NCBI RefSeq assembly: GCF_000024505.1
Contig: NC_013532.1
Coordinates: forward strand, 1,116,001 to 1,180,000
Source of the DNA: Anaplasma centrale str. Israel
GTDB taxonomy: Bacteria; Pseudomonadota; Alphaproteobacteria; Rickettsiales; Anaplasmataceae
Direction of reading: 5' to 3'
Length of the DNA: 64,000 nt
Numbering within the stretch: position 1 is the first letter of the stretch; the number at the start of each line of letters is the position of its first letter. Under the pieces are notes generated by a model. The model saw nothing but the letters and a program-made list of their open reading frames with translations. It searched no databases and had not been told where the DNA came from. Shown piece after piece: positions 11,468 to 20,303 of this stretch. The position numbers and the translations under genes were made by a program.

Positions 11468-12304
11468 ATGAGCCACTTATTTTGTTTCGGATATGGTTAC
11501 ACGGCCGGCTTTTTGGCGCAACAACTCATGAAAATGCAGTGGAAAATCAGTGGCACTTATCACACGGCAGACCGCAAAGAAGGGTTTGTCTCCCTTTTTA
11601 GGTACGGAGATCCGGAGCTGGAGCACGCACTGCGCGATGCATCACACGTGCTAGTTTCAATCCCCCCTTCTGGTGATGATGTGCTTGCTAGGTACGCAAC
11701 CGCGCTGCGTTCCGCAAAATGGGTTGGATACCTATCCGCAACTAGCGTGTATGGCAACCATGAAGGTGAATGGGTGGACGAAACATCGCTCACTCGCCCC
11801 GCAGAACATTCAGGCATTGCAAGATTACGCCATGAAAACATGTGGCTCAGCTCGGGCTTACCTGTACACATATTTCGCCTCTCTGCGATATATGGCCCCG
11901 GTAGAAGTGTAATAGAAGGGCTACTGGGGGGCACAATATCACCCAACCATGCCCAACGTTTTTCCTCGCGCATGCACGTGGAAGATATAGCAGGCACGAT
12001 ACTCGCCTCAATGTTAAACCCAAAACCGGCAAGCATTTACAATTGCGCGGATGATCTGCCGTGCAGGTATGCCGAAGTTATAGCATATGGGGCCTCACTT
12101 CTCGGGTCAGAAGCCAAAATGGGGCCGGAATTGAGTAGTGTGTGTAGTAACGCCGCACACGCGCACTTTCCTGCACCAGAACGTAGAGTTAGCAATGACA
12201 AAATCAAGCGTGAGTTGGGCATCTCACTGCAGTATCCCACCTACAAAACCGGCTTGCAAGCCATCCTACGCGCACACAGCGATAGCTCTTCGTTGAGCCA
12301 CTAG
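11468..12304 (+). CDS. NAD(P)-dependent SDR/epimerase-like protein (YeeZ-like)
   Basis: Extended short-chain dehydrogenase-like protein of about 278 residues. The N-terminus has a shortened Rossmann glycine motif, FGYGYTAGFLA, characteristic of the YeeZ-type branch. YLSATSVYGNHEGEWVDE carries the S...Y pattern, and FRLSAIYGPGRS matches the NAD-dependent epimerase RLxxIYGPGR block. The usual YxxxK is not obvious, so catalytic activity is unproven. Start is ATG 11468; a TTG three codons earlier is possible. It stands alone upstream of dcd with about 98 bases between. The substrate is unknown. Confidence 0.72.
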   Translation: MSHLFCFGYGYTAGFLAQQLMKMQWKISGTYHTADRKEGFVSLFRYGDPELEHALRDASHVLVSIPPSGDDVLARYATALRSAKWVGYLSATSVYGNHEGEWVDETSLTRPAEHSGIARLRHENMWLSSGLPVHIFRLSAIYGPGRSVIEGLLGGTISPNHAQRFSSRMHVEDIAGTILASMLNPKPASIYNCADDLPCRYAEVIAYGASLLGSEAKMGPELSSVCSNAAHAHFPAPERRVSNDKIKRELGISLQYPTYKTGLQAILRAHSDSSSLSH

Positions 12305-12337
12305 AGCCATAACCCATATCGCTCAGCGAGTTTTAAC

Positions 12338-12366
12338 TTGCGTCTACCAAGGATTGATTGTAGAGT
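12338..12366 (+). promoter_or_regulatory. Candidate promoter of dcd-murA-ccmA
   Basis: TTGCGT (12338-12343), a 17-bp spacer, then TAGAGT (12361-12366). It lies 37 bases before the dcd ATG. Moderate match, read by eye. Confidence 0.33.
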
Positions 12367-12402
12367 GCGGTACCGGACTGTTCTGGGCACTGGGGGTGTG
12401 CT

Positions 12403-12960
12403 ATGTCGGCGATGCCCGACCATTGGATAAAGGAAAAGGCGCTGAAAGAGGGGATGATTTCCCCGTTTGTGGACCATAAGGAGGAAGCGGGAGTGCTCTC
12501 TTATGGGCTTTCCTCGTACGGGTATGATGCTAGAGTTGACAGCAAGTTTAAGATCTTTGCCAACACGCACTCTTCCATTGTGGACCCCAAAAATTTCCCT
12601 CAAGACAGTTTCATAGATAAGGAAACGAATGTTTGCATAATGCCGCCGAACAGCTTTATGCTTGCGAAGACCGTGGAGTATTTCCGGATCCCCAAGGACG
12701 TTATTGTGATATGCGTAGGCAAGTCTACTTACGCTAGGTGCGGGATTGTCGTCAGCGTAACTCCATTAGAGCCTGGATGGGAAGGCTATGTGACGCTAGA
12801 GTTTTCCAACACCGCCCCTCTACCTGTTAAGGTATACGCGTTTGAGGGTGCGTGTCAGTTCATCTTTCTTGCTGGGAATGAGCGGTGCAGCATATCGTAT
12901 GACCAGGTCAATGGGAAATACATGAGGCAAGGTGGGGTAACGCTGCCTATAGTGAGCTAA
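12403..12960 (+). CDS. dcd: dCTP deaminase
   Basis: Converts dCTP to dUTP, the first step toward dTMP. This fits with tmk being present elsewhere in the window. 185 residues, normal length. Visible family blocks are [13 protein letters not shown] near residue 35, [10 protein letters not shown] (near residue 106), and the catalytic block [16 protein letters not shown] with its glutamate (near residue 125). The C-terminal nucleotide-binding strand is [12 protein letters not shown]. murA begins one base after the stop, so the genes are surely co-transcribed. Confidence 0.96.
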   Translation: MSAMPDHWIKEKALKEGMISPFVDHKEEAGVLSYGLSSYGYDARVDSKFKIFANTHSSIVDPKNFPQDSFIDKETNVCIMPPNSFMLAKTVEYFRIPKDVIVICVGKSTYARCGIVVSVTPLEPGWEGYVTLEFSNTAPLPVKVYAFEGACQFIFLAGNERCSISYDQVNGKYMRQGGVTLPIVS

Positions 12961-12961
12961 C

Positions 12962-14248
12962 GTGGTAGAAGCTTCGTTGCGCGTTAGTGGCAGTACGAAC
13001 CCCATCAGCGGCAGGATTGTAGCAAACGGGGCGAAAAATTCTGCCCTACCCATCATGGCCGCCTGCCTCCTGCTCAATGGGAGCGTTGTCTTGGCTGGCA
13101 TGCCTGATCTGCGTGATGTTACCGTTATGAGCGAGCTTATAACCTCCTTGGGAGGGAGAATAAGCTTCTTGCGCAATACAAAAGAGAAGGCGAACCATAA
13201 AGTAGAAATCAACTGCGACAACCTGCACAATTGGGCAATCCCGCATGAAATTACATCGCAAATGCGCGCTTCCTGCCTCACTTTGGGCCCTATACTCACA
13301 AGAATGGGCAGGGCAGAAGTCGCTCTGCCTGGGGGCTGCAGCATAGGTAGCCGTCCGCTCGACATGCATATATGGGCATTGCAAAAGCTGGGTGCCAAGG
13401 TAGAAGTGTGTGGGAACTACGTAAAATGCTCCTCGAGCGGTAAGCTCGTTGGATGCCATATTGACTTCCAATCCGTAAGTGTGGGCGCCACTGAAAACGC
13501 GCTTATGGCAGCAGTTATGGCGCATGGCACAACAACTATAAGTAACGCAGCCATTGAGCCCGAAGTTGCCGACTTGGCGCATTTTCTAGTCAAAGCAGGG
13601 GCCCAAATTTCCGGAATAGGCACTAGGACTTTGCAGATCTGCGGGGTACAACAACTGTCCGGCCCCAGCCATACGATAATACGAGACAGAATGGAGGCAG
13701 GAACCTACGCACTGGCTGCAATATCAACTGGGGGTAGCGTGCACATTGCTGGAGTAACGTCCGAAATGCTTGGGTGCTTGGCACATGAGCTTGAGGGTAT
13801 GGGAGGGAAAGTTACCGACGTGCCGGACGGTCTTGTGGTATCGCGGCATAGCCCACAAATTAATCCGGTGGTTTTGCACACAGCGCCCTACCCGGGCTTT
13901 CCCAGCGATATGCAGGCTCAGTTTGCAGCAACGGCATGCCTCGCTAGGGGGACATCGCAGATCCATGAGCACGTTTTCGATCGCAGGTTTTCCTATGCGC
14001 GGGAGCTCGCCAAAATGGGCGCTGATATACACGTGCAGGACAACACGGCCAGTATTAGGGGAGTTGATAAGCTGCATGGAGCATCTGTTCAGGCACCCGA
14101 TTTGCGAGCATCGGCAGCGCTCCTGATAGCCGGACTATCTGCCCAGGGCGTTACAACCATAAGCAACGCACAAACTCTGTACCGCGGATATGAAGCAATG
14201 GAAGAGAAGCTGCGTGCTTGCGGGGCGGAGGTTGAACTTGTACGCTAG
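12962..14248 (+). CDS. murA: UDP-N-acetylglucosamine 1-carboxyvinyltransferase
   Basis: First committed step of peptidoglycan precursor synthesis: it adds enolpyruvate from PEP to UDP-GlcNAc. 428 residues. The N-terminus has the GAKNSALPIMAACLL block (Lys-Asn pair). The catalytic cysteine is kept in LPGGCSIGSRPLDMH (near residue 120). Late blocks include YPGFPSDMQAQFAA and the DLRASAALLIAGL motif. GTG 12962 follows the dcd stop directly. An intact murA supports retention of peptidoglycan or precursor synthesis in this organism, as reported for A. marginale relatives that keep most of the pathway. Confidence 0.96.
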   Translation: MVEASLRVSGSTNPISGRIVANGAKNSALPIMAACLLLNGSVVLAGMPDLRDVTVMSELITSLGGRISFLRNTKEKANHKVEINCDNLHNWAIPHEITSQMRASCLTLGPILTRMGRAEVALPGGCSIGSRPLDMHIWALQKLGAKVEVCGNYVKCSSSGKLVGCHIDFQSVSVGATENALMAAVMAHGTTTISNAAIEPEVADLAHFLVKAGAQISGIGTRTLQICGVQQLSGPSHTIIRDRMEAGTYALAAISTGGSVHIAGVTSEMLGCLAHELEGMGGKVTDVPDGLVVSRHSPQINPVVLHTAPYPGFPSDMQAQFAATACLARGTSQIHEHVFDRRFSYARELAKMGADIHVQDNTASIRGVDKLHGASVQAPDLRASAALLIAGLSAQGVTTISNAQTLYRGYEAMEEKLRACGAEVELVR

Positions 14249-14280
14249 TTCACAGATATTAGATGCTGCGGGGACGCCAG

Positions 14281-14916
14281 ATGTTAGAATGCTCAGATGT
14301 GTCATGCATACGAGGCGACAGGCTGCTGTTCGAGAATCTCAGCTTTGTGGCAAAAGGTGGCTCTATCACGCTGGTGGTTGGCAACAACGGTAGCGGAAAA
14401 ACAACGCTCCTTAGAACCATAGTGGGGTTGATACCAGCAGCGTCCGGCAGTATCCAGCTTGATGGTGAGGACATCACGATTTCCAGTAAGTGCATTTTGC
14501 AGATTACCTACGTGGGCCATAAGTCCGCTTGCACAGGCAATATGACCGTTCAGGAAATTCTGGAATTTTGGGCACAGTGTAGGGGCACCGGCGAGCTGAT
14601 TGATGCAGCAGCGTGCTTTTTCGGATTGTATCCAATACTCGACGTAAGGTTCAAAAATTTGTCTTCAGGATGGCAAAAAAGGGTTGCTCTATCGAGATTG
14701 TTGGTATCAAACACACGCGTCTGGGTGGTGGATGAGCCATTTTCAAATTTGGACCCAGATGCAGTAGCTTTGGTACAGAATCTGATATTAACCCGCGCTG
14801 AGCGGGGAGGTATTGTTATACTCGCAGACCATAAGAAGAATGACCTCTTTACCGACGCACAGATAGTACAAATACCCCCGCAGACTGCGGCACACGCAGT
14901 ACATGAGCAACATTAG
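14281..14916 (+). CDS. ccmA: Haem exporter ATP-binding protein CcmA
   Basis: ABC ATPase of the CcmABCDE cytochrome c maturation system, needed to release haem from CcmE. 211 residues from ATG 14281, preceded by GGGGAC. An ATG six codons upstream is less likely. Walker A is [14 protein letters not shown], the Q-loop region [16 protein letters not shown], the signature [15 protein letters not shown] and Walker [13 protein letters not shown], with the switch histidine in ILADHKK. The GHK...[10 protein letters not shown] segment is typical of CcmA rather than other short ABC ATPases. It is the last gene of the dcd-murA-ccmA string. ccmB is not adjacent. Confidence 0.9.
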   Translation: MLECSDVSCIRGDRLLFENLSFVAKGGSITLVVGNNGSGKTTLLRTIVGLIPAASGSIQLDGEDITISSKCILQITYVGHKSACTGNMTVQEILEFWAQCRGTGELIDAAACFFGLYPILDVRFKNLSSGWQKRVALSRLLVSNTRVWVVDEPFSNLDPDAVALVQNLILTRAERGGIVILADHKKNDLFTDAQIVQIPPQTAAHAVHEQH

Positions 14917-15041
14917 CATATTGAGGCCCAGGAACTGCCTTAACCTCGCAGCACCATCAGTGAGCAGCACACGCAACCCCATATAAAGCCGCCGTATACA
15001 CGTGTGGATAACGAACAGCCCTCAGCTACTTGCACAAATGG

Positions 15042-15875
15042 TCATTGGGCGTGATGCGGGTGTGCACGAAACACACGTAAGTGCGGCCCGTCGGTGTAGC
15101 AATGTTCATCCCCGGGAAATTCACTACACTTCACTGCGCGCACATAGCCGACCACGGCGTCTTTTATCGTGTGCTCGAGGTCAGCAAACCGTTTTACGAA
15201 CTTTGGATAGCGTGATGATTGGCCTAACATATCATCAACAACCAAAATCTGCCCGTCACATGCGTTAGAAGCCCCGATGCCAATGGTAGGTACCGGCAAC
15301 TCCTGAGTTAGCTCTGCAGCCAGGGACGGGCTTATGCACTCCAGCACAACGCAAAACGCACCGGCTTCGCACACCGCTTTGGCGTCTTCCTTAATGTGCT
15401 GACGTGAGCTGTCAGTCTTGCCTTGGCACTTGTACCCACCCAGCTGATTGAAATGTTGGGGCATCAGGCCTACGTGACCCATAACCGGAATTCCGCGCGC
15501 TACCAAAAATGCGATCTCTTCCGCAACACATACCCCGCCTTCTAGCTTCACGGCATCGCACCCGGTTTCACTCAAAATACGAGATGCATTCTTGTACGCA
15601 AGTTCCGGAGTGTAATAGCTGGCAAATGGCATGTCTACCACAACCAAAGCCTTACTACGCGCCTTTACAACCGCCTTGCCGTGCGCAATCATTATATCTA
15701 GCGTGACAGACAATGTGGACTCCATGCCATACACGGTCTGTCCGACGGAATCTCCCACGAGGATAAGATCGCAGTACTCATCCAAAATACGCGCCATCGG
15801 GAAAGTATAAGCGGTCAGGCAGGCGATTTTTTCCAGCCCCTTTTTCGCCTGTATGTCTAGTATATTCAAAAGCAC
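15042..15875 (-). CDS. panB: 3-methyl-2-oxobutanoate hydroxymethyltransferase
   Basis: Transfers a hydroxymethyl group to alpha-ketoisovalerate to give ketopantoate on the route to pantothenate and CoA. Key blocks are ACLTAYTFPMARIL, LILVGDSVGQTVYG (the DS and metal-binding aspartate), DMPFASY, AVKLEGG and GHVGLMPQHFNQLGGY. The catalytic glutamate lies in VLECISPSLA, and IGIGAS with DGQILVVDDMLG follow. 277 residues from GTG 15875. No panC or panE lies nearby. Whether the pathway is complete cannot be decided from this window. Confidence 0.94.
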   Translation of the reverse strand: MLLNILDIQAKKGLEKIACLTAYTFPMARILDEYCDLILVGDSVGQTVYGMESTLSVTLDIMIAHGKAVVKARSKALVVVDMPFASYYTPELAYKNASRILSETGCDAVKLEGGVCVAEEIAFLVARGIPVMGHVGLMPQHFNQLGGYKCQGKTDSSRQHIKEDAKAVCEAGAFCVVLECISPSLAAELTQELPVPTIGIGASNACDGQILVVDDMLGQSSRYPKFVKRFADLEHTIKDAVVGYVRAVKCSEFPGDEHCYTDGPHLRVFRAHPHHAQ

Positions 15876-15909
15876 CCCTGGTTAGCGCACATAAACGGAG
15901 CGCGCCGGG

Positions 15910-16934
15910 TTACGATATACCAGCGTGACCAGAAATGCAAGTACTTCCTTCGCGTCTTAGCCTACACAACATATGTACACCTGCTGCAAGCGTAACAAAG
16001 CCAAATACCTGATGCATCGCGGCCAGAAATATATGCACAACGCTAACCAAGGTTGCCACGCCGAGCAAAAACTGCAATACAACACACGCAAGAAATAGCC
16101 AAGCACCGCGGGTCTTCAGCCAAAACGGTAGTAGTGCTGCACATACGACGATAAGCACAGCAACTAGTCTGTGCAAAAACTGCACTGTAGTAACATCGTG
16201 CAGAAATCCGCCGTGCCATAATTTGGCTGAGAAAAGCGACTGCGGAATTATCGCGCCGTCCATCAGCGGAAAAGTATTGTAGGTCAACCCTGCATCCAAC
16301 CCGGCCACTAGCGCGCCTAAAACCATTTGTAGCACCGTTAATCCAACAACGGCCGCCGCTGTAAAGAATCTGGCATTGGTTGTTGTCGTGGTGCTGCGCA
16401 CCCCTGCACAGCGCAGGAAACTATGCCACAGTATTGAAAACAGCAAAATAGTGAGAAACAAATGCCCCGCTAGCCTGTAGTGACTGACGCGCGGGGTATC
16501 AACAAGCCCACTTTTCACCATAAACCACCCCATGGCTCCCTGCATGCCCCCCAGCAGCGCAACCATAAGCAGTTTCGCGACCATGGCTCGGTTTATTCGC
16601 TTGGTTATGGCAAAATACGGTATGGGCAGACAAAACACCGCCCCCAAGGCCCTGCCAAACAACCTGTGTATGTATTCGATGATGTAAATCCGCTTGAAGT
16701 CATCCAGCGAAATATCTGCCGCCCTATGCCTGTACTCCGGCGTTTGAGCGTATTTCTCCTTTTCACGCAGCCAGGCCTCATCACCAATTGGGGGAACAAC
16801 TCCCACAATGGGCTGCCACTCGGTTATCGAGAGCCCAGAGTGAGTCGGCGGGTTATGCCGCCAATCACCACCATAAGGAGGGTCATGGAGCAGCATACCC
16901 CTAACCACACGGTAACACCAAAATGTGCCTTCAT
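15910..16934 (-). CDS. ctaA: Haem A synthase (CtaA/Cox15 family), apparent frameshift near the N-terminus
   Basis: Inner-membrane enzyme that converts haem O to haem A for aa3-type cytochrome oxidase. From about 16845 down to 15910 the frame reads the family core: SGLSITEWQPIVGVVPP, then EYIHRLFGRALG (haem-ligand histidine), VALLGGMQGAMGWFMVKSGL, LAGHLFLTILL, GALVAGLDAGLTYNTFPLMDG, and late FLHRLVAVLIV and MHQVFGFVTLA. The conserved first helix and GGITR motif are in a different frame. ATG 16934 starts MKAHFGVTVWLGVCC and runs through TLLMVVIGGITRR. The two frames meet at about 16846-16848, where one base is missing from a GGxTRLTxSGLS signature. This is either a true inactivating frameshift or a sequence error. 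The downstream frame alone could start at GTG 16908 but would lack helix 1. Confidence 0.85.
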
Positions 16935-17266
16935 GTTTTTATGACTTCACAACAACCGGATAATTACACGCATGCGCACAAAGCACAATTAATTTTGGCC
17001 GAAATCATCCTACAACCCCACACATTTTGGTCAGTACCCGAAGATGCACAGCTGAGTAATGGGCAACGCGGACACACAAACCCGAGTCGCGAGTTACACA
17101 CCAGTTCTAAGTGCCAATCGCGGCGTCACAAGGCTGTACCTACCCTCAAGGGGAATGGGTTTTTAAAGTTAGCAGCGCGTTGCCCACTTGTGAGAGACAG
17201 TCTTGACTATGCCGTAGGTCTGTGTTAGTAGCACCCTTGTTGTAGGGTTTAGGCTGGGGTGCCGTC
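16935..17266. other. Intergenic region upstream of the DsbA-like gene, with promoter candidate
   Basis: No gene or RNA recognised in about 330 bases. A candidate rightward promoter is TTGACT (17203-17208), a 17-bp spacer, then TAGTAG (17226-17231), ending 35 bases before the GTG at 17267. Confidence 0.35.
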
Positions 17267-18022
17267 GTGGCTAGGATTTTTTGTTTGTTGAGTCTCGTAG
17301 TGTTGGTGGCAAGCTTTCCGCTAATTAGCAAGTTCGTCTCCGGAGTAAAGGGGCAAGACAGGGAAGAAATCGAGGCCATAATTGAGGAATACATATATAA
17401 AAACCCAAATAAAGTTATATCTGCGCTCAGCAAGGGGCAGGCAGCCATGAATGAAGCCGAGATGCGGAAGAGGGTTGCAGAGAATAGGGTAGCGCTGGAT
17501 GACGTTTCCTATCCCTCATTCGGGAACAGGGAAAGCAAAGTATTGTTAGTAGAGTTTTTTGACTTCTCCTGCGGGTATTGTAAATCGATGCTTTCGCACA
17601 TAAAGCAATTGCTCGACGACGGGAAGGCCCGCATAGTGTTCAGGGATCTTCCAGCGCTTGGAGAAGCCTCTACACTGGCGGCGCGTGCAGCGCTTGCGGT
17701 GCACTTTATTAACCCGGAAAAATACGTGGATTTCTACTATGCCGCGCTCGACCACAATAAAAGGTTTACAGACGATGGGGTTGTGGAAATTGCTGAATCC
17801 ATAGGCATAAAGGAAGAGGATCTTAAGAAGTCGCTAGAGCAAAATGACAGCAAGATTAACGCTATGATTAATGCCACTAGGGATTTGGCTGAGCGGTTGA
17901 ACATAGGGGGCACCCCCTCCGTGGTGGTTGGGGATACAGTGCTGGTCGGGGTAAGTGATCTGCAGGCGCTGCGCGATTTAATACAAGGCGCCACGCAAAA
18001 TGGCAAGGGCAGTAGCAGATGA
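17267..18022 (+). CDS. DsbA-family thiol oxidoreductase (Com1/BdbD/ScsC-like)
   Basis: Secreted or membrane-tethered disulfide oxidoreductase of 251 residues. An N-terminal hydrophobic signal/anchor (IFCLLSLVVLVASFPLI, residues 4-20) precedes a charged helical linker (EEIEAIIEEYIYKNPNKVIS). A DsbA thioredoxin domain follows, with active site CGYC in FFDFSCGYCKSML near residue 100 and cis-proline in GGTPSVVVGD. The layout matches Com1-like outer-membrane or periplasmic DsbA proteins described in Rickettsiales and Coxiella. The start is GTG 17267. A second DsbA homologue with CSHC lies at 42.1 kb, so the two may differ in substrate. Confidence 0.85.
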   Translation: MARIFCLLSLVVLVASFPLISKFVSGVKGQDREEIEAIIEEYIYKNPNKVISALSKGQAAMNEAEMRKRVAENRVALDDVSYPSFGNRESKVLLVEFFDFSCGYCKSMLSHIKQLLDDGKARIVFRDLPALGEASTLAARAALAVHFINPEKYVDFYYAALDHNKRFTDDGVVEIAESIGIKEEDLKKSLEQNDSKINAMINATRDLAERLNIGGTPSVVVGDTVLVGVSDLQALRDLIQGATQNGKGSSR

Positions 18023-18034
18023 TGGCAATGTCGT

Positions 18035-19327
18035 CTACTCTCCAGCCCTTCTGAGAGCTGCCCGGTTGCTGCCCTGGGCGCTTCTTTCTATGCCCAACAC
18101 GTAGTCTCCAAGTTTGCAAATGCTCACAGTTTCTTGCGCCCCGGTCGCCATATGCCTGCAGAGCACTTCGCCTTTGGCAATCTCTTCGTCTCCTAATATC
18201 AACGCTAGATCAACACCAGACCTGTCGGCGTGCTTGAGACCAATTTTGAGTTTCTCTACCGCACCGTCACATAGAACTCTTATGCCCCTACTCCGTAGCT
18301 CGTATGCGGAACGCATAGCACACTCTACAGCTCCCTCCCCAAGGGGCAAAAAGGCAACTGAAAATCCAGTACCATGGCTGTAGTCTACCAAAGATGCCAG
18401 TCTTTCCATGCCCCCGGCGAAGCCGACAGCCGGTACGTTATCACCTCCCATTGAGGCAACGAGTTTGTCATACCTTCCCCCGGCAATTACCGCGTCTTGT
18501 GCACCCAGACATGTGGTTTTAAATTCGAATACCACACCACAGTAGTAGTCAAGCCCCCTAACAAGCCTGGGATTGACTGTATGTGGTATGCCGAGGTTGT
18601 CAAGCTGCCGCACGACGCCGTCGAACGCCATTTTAGATTCATCATCGTAAAAGTCCGCAACGACTGGGGCGTTACAAAGTATGGCCATATCACCACGATC
18701 TTTGGAATCGAGAATCCTCAGGGGGTTTGTGTGCACTCTTCTGCGACTGTCTCCAGAAAGCGCATGCTCGTGTTCACTGAAGTACTGCAGCAGGCTGCTT
18801 TTGTATTTCAAAATGCTGTCCTGACTGCCCAAAGAGTTGATTTCCAGATGCACCTTATTGCGAAGATTGAGTGCACCCAAAATATCATACGCCAGCGCCA
18901 TGAGCTCCGCATCTGCAGTGCATCCCGCGCCAAAGTGTTCGTAGTTGATCTGGTGAAACTGCCTTTGTCGACATTTTTGAGGCCTTTCGTAGCGGAACAC
19001 CGGTCCAAAAGTGAAAAGCCTTGCCGGCAGGGCGAGCCGCTCACATATTAGCATTCTGGCAACTGCAGCAGTAAGCTCAGGCCTTAAAACAAGTACGTCG
19101 CCACCCCGATCGGGAAAGGAATACATCTCCTTTCCAATAATGTCGGAAGAATCCCCCAAAGTTTTGAGAAACACATCCTGAAACTCGAAAATGGGGGTCT
19201 CCACTGGCACGAACCCGTATCTCTCCCCCATACTGTGGGCAATGTCACGTATATACCAAAACTTGTAGCATTCCTCCGGCGAAAGATCCCGAGTGCCCCT
19301 TACGGGCCGCAACTTACCTACGTTCAT
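18035..19327 (-). CDS. hisS: Histidyl-tRNA synthetase
   Basis: Class II aminoacyl-tRNA synthetase, 430 residues. Motif 1 region is YGFVPVETPIFE. Motif 2 is FRYERPQKCRQRQFHQINYE, which includes the arginine that binds ATP. The HisRS-specific loops appear as LVRGLDYYCGVVFEF and AGGRYDKLVASMGG. Motif 3 is AVGFAGGMERL, and an anticodon-binding domain fills the last ~100 residues. ATG 19327 lies 105 bases from the divergent purC start, so the two share a promoter region. Confidence 0.96.
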   Translation of the reverse strand: MNVGKLRPVRGTRDLSPEECYKFWYIRDIAHSMGERYGFVPVETPIFEFQDVFLKTLGDSSDIIGKEMYSFPDRGGDVLVLRPELTAAVARMLICERLALPARLFTFGPVFRYERPQKCRQRQFHQINYEHFGAGCTADAELMALAYDILGALNLRNKVHLEINSLGSQDSILKYKSSLLQYFSEHEHALSGDSRRRVHTNPLRILDSKDRGDMAILCNAPVVADFYDDESKMAFDGVVRQLDNLGIPHTVNPRLVRGLDYYCGVVFEFKTTCLGAQDAVIAGGRYDKLVASMGGDNVPAVGFAGGMERLASLVDYSHGTGFSVAFLPLGEGAVECAMRSAYELRSRGIRVLCDGAVEKLKIGLKHADRSGVDLALILGDEEIAKGEVLCRHMATGAQETVSICKLGDYVLGIERSAQGSNRAALRRAGE

Positions 19328-19381
19328 ACAGAGCCCCAGATTGACGCAACTCCCGGCGTATCACAGCTACTTGTACATTCT

Positions 19382-19410
19382 TTTACAAAATTATCAACTG
19401 AATGTAGAAT
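19382..19410 (+). promoter_or_regulatory. Promoter of purC
   Basis: TTTACA (19382-19387, five of six), a 17-bp spacer, then TAGAAT (19405-19410, five of six). Predicted transcription start near 19417 rules out a TTG at 19414 and supports ATG 19432, which is preceded by GGAGA. Confidence 0.5.
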
Positions 19411-19431
19411 GGCTTGGTTGGAGAAATTACA

Positions 19432-20160
19432 ATGCACACCGAGCGCAAGGCGTTATACGAAGGCAAGGCCAAGATTATATTCCCAGGCCCCGATTCAAGT
19501 TCTGTGGTGCAGCATTTTAAGGATGACATTACAGCTTTCAATTCACAAAAGAGGGACATAATACCCGGCAAGGGTGCGGTGAATAATCGCGTAAGCTATC
19601 TTATAATGCGACATTTAGAAAGCCATGGAATAAAAACCCACATACTTGGTTTTCTAGATGACAGGGAACAGCTAGTCAGAAGGGTTGATATAATCCCGAT
19701 AGAGGTCGTAGTACGCAACCTGGCATGCGGCAGCTTTTGCAAAAGGTTTGGCGTGGCGCCAGGAACGCCGATTCTCCCACCCGTAGTGGAGTTTTACTAC
19801 AAAAACGACGCTTTGTCTGACCCTATGATGACCGAAGACCATTTGGTCAGTCTCGGATATGCAACCAGCGGCGAAGTTGGTCACATCAAGGCAGAGTCAC
19901 TGCGCGTGAACACAATCCTTTGTAAAGTCATGCGTGAGGTCGGCATCGTGCTCGTGGATTTTAAGCTGGAGTTCGGTAGGCTGCAACAGGCAGATGGGGA
20001 AATCGTGCTCGCCGATGAGATTAGCCCTGATACATGCAGGCTTCACAACGCATCAGATGACGCGGTGTTGGATAAGGACCTATACCGACTAAATCTAGGC
20101 GACACGCTTAGTGGTTATGCAGAAGTTCTGCGAAGAATAGAGAGCCACATACCCGCATAG
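19432..20160 (+). CDS. purC: SAICAR synthase (phosphoribosylaminoimidazole-succinocarboxamide synthase)
   Basis: Purine biosynthesis enzyme that joins CAIR and aspartate using ATP. 242 residues from ATG 19432 (MHTERKALYEGKAKII), which has GGAGA 7 bases upstream. The KALYEGKAKII start, the FKDDITAFN substrate block, the VVRNLACGSFCKRFG motif and the late LVDFKLEFG and ISPDTCRL blocks are all family hallmarks. Together with guaB this shows nucleotide self-sufficiency, which is known for Anaplasmataceae but not for Rickettsia. Confidence 0.96.
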   Translation: MHTERKALYEGKAKIIFPGPDSSSVVQHFKDDITAFNSQKRDIIPGKGAVNNRVSYLIMRHLESHGIKTHILGFLDDREQLVRRVDIIPIEVVVRNLACGSFCKRFGVAPGTPILPPVVEFYYKNDALSDPMMTEDHLVSLGYATSGEVGHIKAESLRVNTILCKVMREVGIVLVDFKLEFGRLQQADGEIVLADEISPDTCRLHNASDDAVLDKDLYRLNLGDTLSGYAEVLRRIESHIPA

Positions 20161-20221
20161 ATGGCCATTTACCAAGTTATTGGCGCCCAAATACACCACA
20201 CGTGCACTTCTCGTGTACGTT

Positions 20222-20243
20222 AATAAATAAGTTAATATTTATT
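20222..20243. promoter_or_regulatory. Perfect AT-rich inverted repeat upstream of the 747-codon orphan gene
   Basis: Eight-base arms AATAAATA (20222-20229) and TATTTATT (20236-20243) are separated by six bases. The right arm runs into TTGACT (20242-20247), a possible -35. The arrangement looks like a dimeric repressor or activator site over a promoter. It has no run of T and few GC pairs, so it is a poor terminator. Confidence 0.35.
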
Positions 20244-20303
20244 GACTTTTTAATAGAACACCACTACCTGTATAGCCTAGCGTAACCTTCGTTTGGGACT
20301 GGA

